Assembly (NCBI RefSeq): GCF_018687715.1
Contig: NC_056752.1
Location: 12,415,501-12,479,500, forward strand
DNA from: Carya illinoinensis
Taxonomy: Eukaryota > Streptophyta > Magnoliopsida > Fagales > Juglandaceae
DNA: 64,000 nt
Reading direction: 5' to 3'
How positions within the stretch are numbered: the first letter of the stretch is position 1; every line of letters starts with the position of its first letter. The translations under genes and the position numbers were made by a program. Below are positions 57,401 through 64,000 of this stretch, piece after piece. Under the pieces are notes generated by a model. It searched no databases. It saw only the letters and a program-made list of their open reading frames with translations, and was not told where the DNA came from.

Positions 57401-60104
57401 CACGTCAGGTTAGTGAACACATAGACTATGAGTATATTGTGAATTTTCCCCAATATATGTTTTAAAATATTTCTGATGCCTAACTGGCCTCTTCTGGCCT
57501 CCTTGTACCATGTAGAATGATATAAAGAGATAAGTTTGTATTTGATTGTCTTTCGAGTAGAAAATTCTGTACCACTACCCAAAAGAAAATTTAGTTTTTC
57601 CTGTCTAGTGGTGAAACGTTATTTAAAACAAGTTCATTAGAGTCGTGGATGACACCCTTACAATAAGGTTTATTATAACATAATGCTGTTAAGATATTCT
57701 GTCTTATAAAAACAAAAAAGATATTCTTTGTCTTGTAGATGCGCCTGTTTTGTACAGATTAAAAAAGTTATTTATTATTTATACTGTCCAGTTTCTATTT
57801 GGTGTGGAAATCACTTATCACTGGGGGCTTCAAGGAGTAAATTTGTGCAGGAAGGGTTTGCTGGGCTATGGAGAGGCACAAATGCAAGCTTGGCATTGGC
57901 TGTGCCAACAGTAAGTCTTCTTTAGCCAGGGGTTTTGCGTTTGTGGTTTCTTCTTTGTGCATTGCAGATTCATGCTATCTTTTGCCTCTTTCGCATGCTC
58001 TCTCACTTAAGTTTATATGTTTTACTGACAACCAGGTGGGCATCTACTTGCCTTGTTATGACATTTTCCGCAATATAATGGAAGATTTTACAACTCGAAA
58101 TGCACCAACCTTGACTCCATATGTGCCATTAGTGGCAGGGTCAGTTGCACGCTCATTAGCTTGTGTTTCTTGTTACCCTATTGAACTGGCAAGGACCCGC
58201 ATGCAGGTAAGCTGTGTAGTCTAATACTGGCTCTTTCTTCCCGTCCTAAGAGCTTTCTTTAAGTACGTGAAGAAAACATCTTTCTTATTGGGGAATATTA
58301 AAAAGGGAAAGAAAATACAAGGAACAAACCATTAGATTTAGTACTCTTTACCACGAATGGAGAGAATTAGTTTTTGAGGGAGAACTTTCTTGTCTATCTC
58401 ATTCTGGTCTTTCCTTTATGATATAGGCTTTTAAAGAAACCCAAGCTGGCGTTAAGCCTGCTGGAGTTAGGAAGACACTGCTTGGGCTTATCAACCCTGT
58501 GAAAAGCACAAACCTACTTCAAAATTGTAAGTGTACTTCTGAAATGATGTGTCTAGAATTTTCTGAGTTCTATCTCCACTCTGAAGCTGAATTTATCCAT
58601 CTAGATTTTGAAATGTGCCTCTGGAGCGATTTGGCTAGATTTTCTTGAGTTGTACGTCTTTTGTGGTGGTCTGGTAATCCTTTAATGAAAAAATGCGATG
58701 GATGCTCAAAAGTTTTATGTTCGTAGTTTATTCTTTGGCTTTTATTATCAGATATGTGAACTGTATTCTCTTTTAACAGTGCAAAACTATCGTATCTTGT
58801 GGACTGGCCTTGGAGCACAACTTGCTCGTGATATTCCTTTCTCTGCAATCTGCTGGTCTACCCTTGAGCCTGTGAGACATTATTTCTACGCTGGTATCTT
58901 ATTATGTATTGCTTCTAGCACATATTTCCAACTTGGGCCATTTTCTCTTTCTGCTTTATGCAGATTCGGAGAAGATTGCTTGGAATGATGGGTGATAAAG
59001 CAAGTGCAAGCAGTGTGCTTGGGGCAAATTTTTGTGCTGGCTTTGTTGCAGGAAGCCTTGCAGCTGCTGCTACTTGTCCACTGGATGTAGCAAGAACCCG
59101 ACGGCAGATAGAGGTGTTATCTCCAATTCAAGCCTCTGCAACAAGCATCTGCCTTTCCAGTCTTTTTTTACTTCTTTTTTTTTCCCTCATATGCTTTTTT
59201 CCTTCTCTGTTCTTTGACCACATAAACCCAACCATCACATGCAATTGCATTTTAAATTTGATGATGATTGAAGAACACCACAGAAAGTAAAAAGGGAAAA
59301 ACAATTCAAGCCACGGGCAACGGCTTCTTGCTCTTACATAAATGAAATGTAACCAGTATGGTCTTGGCAGATAAAAAAAAAAAAATCGTGCAATTTATGG
59401 TCATGAGGTAAACATTTTTTCCCATGTAGGTTGCTTGAGATTATGTTCCTTTCATATCCCATATATTGAATAATAGTAGGGTTCAAGTAATGGCTTGTAA
59501 TAAGGTTTTGCAAAGGTGTACCTTAGATTTCCATGCCTTCCCTAGGGATTGAGGATGAAGTTGCAAGCATTATCAGAATTAGATAGTAGTTGACCTCGTG
59601 ACTGAGACCTGCAAAACTACTTTGCATGAATTTACAGTTAAATTTATTTAATTCAAATACATGGAATTTTCTTTTTCCTCTTTGATGTTCTTTTGTACTT
59701 GTTTTGGTTGTTGACGCAGTTTCCTTTCCTGAATTTTTAGAAGGACCCAGCAAAGGCATTAAGGATGACAACAACAAAAACATTGCTCGAAATTTGGAGG
59801 TATGTAGCACTCTGTTAGTAAATGATACAACTGCACGGTTCCACCCCATTGCATCCTGAAGTTCCCTTAGCATAAAGATGCTGTGCTTCCATTAAGAACA
59901 TATTGTATAGTTCCTATGTCACTCATGATGTGGACTTATCAAAACAATACTAATTATATTGATCGGATCAGGGATGGTGGAATGAAGGGACTATTTACGG
60001 GAATCAGTCCCCGTGTTGGTCGTGCTGGACCCTCAGTCGGCATAGTTGTCTCCTTTTATGAAGTTGTCAAGTATGCCTTGCATCACAGGCTTGGAACTCA
60101 ATAA
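54418..60104 (+). CDS. MTM1: Mitochondrial carrier, MTM1/SLC25A39-40 type
   Basis: Ten exons: 54418-54648, 57064-57138, 57286-57408, 57851-57910, 58036-58206, 58427-58526, 58780-58871, 58964-59113, 59741-59799, 59972-60104. All introns have GT..AG ends; the frame joins to 1194 nt, 397 residues. The three carrier repeats show the signature PxDxxK/R as NPLDVAKTRLQ (exons 1-2), YPIELARTRMQ (exon 5) and CPLDVARTRRQ (exon 8), with the matching glycine-rich motifs FAGLWRGTNASL and MKGLFTGISPRV. This is an inner-mitochondrial-membrane six-helix carrier. The closest I recall is Arabidopsis MTM1, tied to manganese supply of mitochondrial superoxide dismutase; animal relatives import glutathione, so the substrate is uncertain. 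An earlier in-frame ATG (54382) follows a TG repeat and is less likely: AG at 54411 after a long T-rich tract suggests a 5' UTR intron ending just before the start. The N-terminal region has a Ser run. The first intron is 2.4 kb. Confidence 0.95.
54649..57063 (+). other. Long first intron of the carrier gene
   Basis: 2415 bp, starts GTTTTC and ends TTAATTACAG. It contains a T15 run near 54722, an A-run at about 55228-55242 and AT-rich sequence. Short frames inside are not supported as genes. Confidence 0.85.
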
Positions 60105-60941
60105 TCAGGGGAGCATACTTAAATGATCCGGGAGACACTCCTGGTTGTGGTCAGCCTACGAGATTATGCTTTCCGCTTTACAAATCTAACAGCAGTTTGC
60201 ATACTGACGACTAGCTCAATTCTTGAAAGGATATATAATGTTCACCCAGGATCCTGCTACCAAGATTGGCGAAAGATGACAGGGTTTGAGAGCCAACAAA
60301 TAATGCCTAGGCAACTATGATTCTTCTTTTTTCCCCATTTTTCCTATAGCCTGGAAATGCCAAGCTAGGATTGTCATTTTTTCGTTTATGCTTAAAAGTC
60401 TGCTTTCTGCAATCCAACAGAAAATTCTCTTCGTTTCATAACTTTTGCTTGGTATTAACGTTTCACATAAAGTTGCGGAGTATAAAATGTGAAGAGTTTA
60501 CGAGATTTGCTACGCACCCAGAATATTCTTACTTCAGATGTGAATAATCACGAGTGACTCTTGAGTTCTAAATTTATAATGGCTTGAAGGTTCAACCCAA
60601 TTGTGAGCTGCTATTTCATGCACACCTTTGATGCGAGAAAGTTCATATGCGAGCGGGGCCGACATGGATAATCACCAACGGGTACTGGATGCAGAGATTC
60701 TCTATAGTTTTTTCACCTAATTCTTGATTGAGATGTTAAGCGTGGAGCACCAAGAGTGAGCAGAGAAAGTAAATTCATTCAACAAATCGATAGAACCATT
60801 CATTCAATTTCCGAATACAAATGAACCCCACCAAAGAAAAAAACAATTCCTCCTCCCCCATGGTAAGAAATATGAACAATGCAATTACATTCCAAACCCT
60901 GGCCTCTGCTCTAACGCATCTAAAGTACTAAAATTGGAAAA
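60105..60941. other. Space between convergent gene ends
   Basis: Holds the 3' UTRs of the carrier gene (from the left) and the arabinogalactan peptide gene (from the right). No other gene is seen. Confidence 0.7.
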
Positions 60942-61336
60942 CTAGAAGAGGTTGTAGTAGGATGAGGCGTCGAGAGGGTGGATGAGGTATGTAAGCACCA
61001 GCGCCACCAACATAAGCAAATATGCAATCCCTTGGTCAATTGAGGTCCCTAAAATATCAACGTCGACAACAGGTAAAAGATTCCATCAAAATTAAGATTC
61101 CACAACCCAACAAAAATAAGATAAAGAAAAGAAAGGTAAAATGAAAACAATGCCCTATGTTTCAGATCTAACTAACAAAAGCAAAAGTTGTCAAGTTTAC
61201 CATCGCTGGTAGGGGCAGGAGCAGGAGCCAGGGACTGGGCTTCTACCACCACAGCGGGGGAAACAATGGCGAACAATAGAGCAAAGATCGCCACCATTCC
61301 AATGACAGCCTTTGAAGAACAAGAAAAACCTGCCAT
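60942..61336 (-). CDS. Arabinogalactan peptide (AGP16/20/41-like)
   Basis: Two exons on the minus strand: 61336-61201 and 61048-60942. The 152-base intron has GTAAAC/TTTTAG ends and splits the codon after SD. The product is 80 residues. Residues 1-34 are a hydrophobic signal peptide (GMVAIFALLFAIVSPAVV) ending VEA before QSLAPAPAPTSDG, whose Ala-Pro repeats are the sites of proline hydroxylation and arabinogalactan attachment. The C-terminus (IAYLLMLVALVLTYLIHPLD) is a hydrophobic GPI-anchor signal. The family therefore yields a very short glycosylated peptide on the plasma membrane or cell wall. Length, splice position and C-terminal sequence match the AGP16/20 group. It converges on the carrier gene. 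Confidence 0.95.
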
Positions 61337-61477
61337 TATTTTCTCTCCCTAGAAGAAAATGAACCCAGAAAAAAGAAAATCCCAGCACTCAAAAGCAAGA
61401 AACCCCAGAGAATTGAGAAAGAGAGACAGCGAGAATGGGTAATTAGAAGAGGGTGCAAAGAAGACGAAAGTTTTCCT

Positions 61478-61486
61478 TTTTATATA
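61478..61486 (-). promoter_or_regulatory. TATA box of the arabinogalactan peptide gene
   Basis: TATATAAAA on the minus strand, about 145 bp before the ATG, leaving a 5' UTR of roughly 110 bases. Confidence 0.6.
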
Positions 61487-62801
61487 GATAGATGAGGGTA
61501 AAACGAAGGGGAAAGCCACCGGCTGGCTACTCTACCTGCCATACATATATATACATACATACATACCATGCATGCATAAGGAAATACCCCATTAGCTTAA
61601 AATAACAGTAGGTCAGTAACATTTATAAGGAAGTACACACATACATACTTATGGAATGACAACCTTTTTCAAAACTTTTTTAAAGTTTTTACTCTATTTT
61701 GAATTCAACATTTTCGGAGGCCACATGCACATGGTGGTTGGTTTTTATTTTATTTTACTTTGTTTTCTTCTGGCATTTGGGACAGACAGTCTGGACACCA
61801 CTCTGAGGTTCTCCGCTAACGTTCGGCCGAGACATTCGGTTCCAAATGCAACGCAACTTCGGATTAAATGATTGAAGTGGGACCTCTATTTCAACGGATC
61901 TCAACGGCTAATATTCGAATCGATTTTATTCTTTCTACTTTTACTGTTAGTAAATACACCACTCAAAATATAACACTTTTAGAGTGATGTTCCAGATAAT
62001 ACAGTTAATTAATAAAACTTAAATATTAGAGACGGTTATTCTTTTTTTTTTTCTTTTCTTTTTATACATTGAGGAAGGGGGGTTTAACCAAGACCTCCAC
62101 TTTGGAGACTTGGGTGCTATGCCATCATACCTTAGACCTTTGGCACAAGGTTATTCTATTCTTAATTATGTGAATAAAGCACAAAATTCATATAATTTGA
62201 ATGTAATATTTGATTGGTAATATTTAAATTTATTTTTTTTTTAAATTAAATTATTTCATGTAAGTATTTTACTAATTGTACTATACACATGAGAATATTA
62301 TAAATCTTTAGAGATATCAGTTGAAAAAAGAAAATATTAGAGATAAAAGGCGTTTACTATATAAATTATATGTGCAATGGTATACTTATCAAAAATCAAT
62401 TGGACTGACTGTCTCTTGATTTTTGAGCCTGTGTCATTCTCAAGCTATGGTGAGAGGGCAACACTTAGGGATTGTACTAATTTCGTCTACAACGGGTTAA
62501 ACTTTCGTAGCTGTAGGGCCTATCTTTCCTGTCCGTACCATTTACTTTCTACTTTTAGTTACATCTTCTACGCCAATTCATGCGAAAATTAAATACGCTG
62601 GAATTCAAAATTCAAATTCGAAAAAAGGAAAAAAGGAAAAGGTGGAAACAACAAAAACAAAGAGTGGTGGCATCTTAACATCTTGTTTTTTGTTTTTGTT
62701 TTTACAGGGCCTTCATTCTTCTGATGTAGCACAGTTGGTCCAATGACAACAACACAAACCCATGCTCTATAAGTTAGCTCTATAAACTAGCAATATAGAC
62801 A
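61487..62801. other. Promoter side of AGP gene and spacer
   Basis: Contains an ACATACAT microsatellite at about 61545-61567. Otherwise AT-rich with short unsupported frames. Confidence 0.5.
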
Positions 62802-62994
62802 CCCTTTGGATAGTAAATTGAGATAAATGAATTAAGATAAAAATTAAAAATTAATTAAAATATTATTTTTTAATATTATTATTTTAAATTTTAAAAAAAT
62901 TGAATTCTTTATTATAATTTTTGTGAAATTTTGAAAAAATTGCAATGATAAGAGACAATATGTAATGAAACACTTTTACCATCCAAACATGGCC
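62802..62994 (+). mobile_element. MITE family A, copy
   Basis: CCCTTTGGATAGTAAATTGA start and CCATCCAAACATGGCC end are inverted. The core (AAAATATTATTTTTTAATATT, AAAAAAATTGAATTC, AAAAAATTGCAATGATAAG) matches the 43549 copy. Confidence 0.75.
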
Positions 62995-63752
62995 ATAATC
63001 ACTGTTCTTGAGACATGACCACCACAAAGCCGCCATGCTTAAGATATTGTTATCCACATACGTTATGGCAGATTAATTACATTAGTGTTTCAATAATGTA
63101 CTATAAATCCAATGATGTGCGCAAACCACACAACACACCATGACAAGCACATGCTGTGGTGAAGAAACAAGTTTTCTCGCCACATGGGCCGGTCGCATTA
63201 CAATACTTTCTATATTCATTCCACCCAATGAAAATAAAAGCATCATCTACCCAAAGCCTAGAAGACTTCAGGACAGAAATCGGGTAATTTGGCATCAAGT
63301 GCATCACCTGGATTTCCAATTTCAGGGTCATCGAGATTCGACCAACATAATTAGTCTGCAAACTTAATAATAAAGTGAGATTCCGTAATTTCAGGTTTAA
63401 AAAGACATGTTGAATAATTGACAAAATGACACCCCAAAAACTCATAGCCTTACAAACAACCAAATGGCACACAAAGCGGGAAGAACTTTAATGTGCAAGA
63501 ATTCAACTTAACAAAGTCATTCTTCACGTTCTTTTGGCAAACAGCTCTATAACCTGCATTAAGTAAAGCCAAAATCACCTTCCGACTGCAAGAAGAAAAG
63601 GCTATCTAGCTAAACTAGATTTAGCACTACAGGCAACCGTGGGGGCAAACAGAACGGTGCTGACACCACAGACTCCACACCTTGACAACGGAAGTTCAGA
63701 GAGGAGCGCTTCCAACAATCAAAATTTGTTCATACATCCTAGAGAAAGGGAG

Positions 63753-63753
<1 letters not shown>
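62995..63753. other. Spacer or possible 3' UTR of a gene beyond the window
   Basis: Mixed composition with one 123-codon minus-strand frame (63472-63101) that resembles no family I know. The sequence could be the untranslated end of a minus-strand gene to the right, but nothing proves it. Confidence 0.3.

Positions 63754-63806
<53 letters not shown>
63754..63806 (+). repeat. (CT)n microsatellite
   Basis: About 26 CT units, second long CT array in the window. Confidence 0.97.
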
Positions 63807-63809
<3 letters not shown>

Positions 63810-64000
63810 CAAGTGAATAAACATGTTAGTCTAGGAAATGTTGTAGAGTTACCACCTTGAAGAATAAATGCTACCCAACATGTCTTCATATAATATAATG
63901 TAATGGACGACAATAAAACAATAAAAATAGGTACTCTTAACACAACAAAGACCTCACAAAACACAATTACAGAGTGTTACTTCGTCATTTAAAAACCTTA

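Noticed and set aside
61197..61388. 63-codon minus-strand frame over the arabinogalactan peptide gene
   Set aside because: It is a shifted frame of the true first exon and runs into the intron.
62071..62160. tRNA-like or SINE text near GGTTTAACCAAGACCTCCAC
   Set aside because: It recalls a repeated plant sequence with an apparent box, but no cloverleaf or A/B box pair can be formed.
1..64000. CRISPR arrays, operons, riboswitches and prokaryotic systems
   Set aside because: The window is eukaryotic; the repeats seen are tandem or dispersed transposon repeats without spacer-like architecture.

Overview
This is a plant nuclear genome window from a woody eudicot. The evidence is intron-rich genes of plant-only families (an arabinogalactan peptide and a plant-type MTM1 mitochondrial carrier), plant clades of Ty1/copia, Ty3/gypsy, hAT, PIF/Harbinger and L1 elements, and AT-rich spacers full of MITEs. 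Several MITEs look like families I associate with Fagales such as walnut, hickory, oak or chestnut. That placement is from memory and is an inference.

Layout. 1-4566: spacer with a candidate exon at the left edge, a 115-bp direct duplication and MITE-like DNA. 4567-10545: a decayed minus-strand Ty3/gypsy chromovirus with both LTRs. 10546-14300: spacer carrying isolated exon-like pieces of unrelated genes: a ROP/RAC GTPase first exon, DUF829/TMEM53-like exons and one MYB-CC (GARP) exon. 15219-18018: a plus-strand Ty1/copia element cut off inside integrase. 18019-21823: spacer with more exon-like pieces. 21824-25074: a hAT element with a BED-finger transposase carrying two nonsense codons. 27615-28914: a broken PIF/Harbinger transposase.

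30330-41500: remains of two minus-strand copia elements. The larger one is interrupted by two non-autonomous hAT elements (each with 8-bp target duplications), MITEs, and a 4.2-kb non-coding block with TG/CA ends that looks like a giant solo LTR. 41866-46575: a non-autonomous LTR retrotransposon that encodes only Gag (TR-GAG type). 47510-53240: a degraded but near full-length L1 LINE on the minus strand.

53960-61490 is the genic part. A 10-exon plus-strand gene (54418-60104) encodes a 397-residue mitochondrial carrier of the MTM1/SLC25A39-40 group. Facing it is a two-exon minus-strand gene (60942-61336) for an 80-residue arabinogalactan peptide. Both reading frames are intact with consensus splice sites. 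61490-64000 is spacer with a MITE and a long CT microsatellite.

The two intact genes look like independent housekeeping or cell-wall genes that end towards each other. Everything else is transposon-derived or gene debris, so the main interest is in nested insertion, gene-fragment capture and non-autonomous retroelements.
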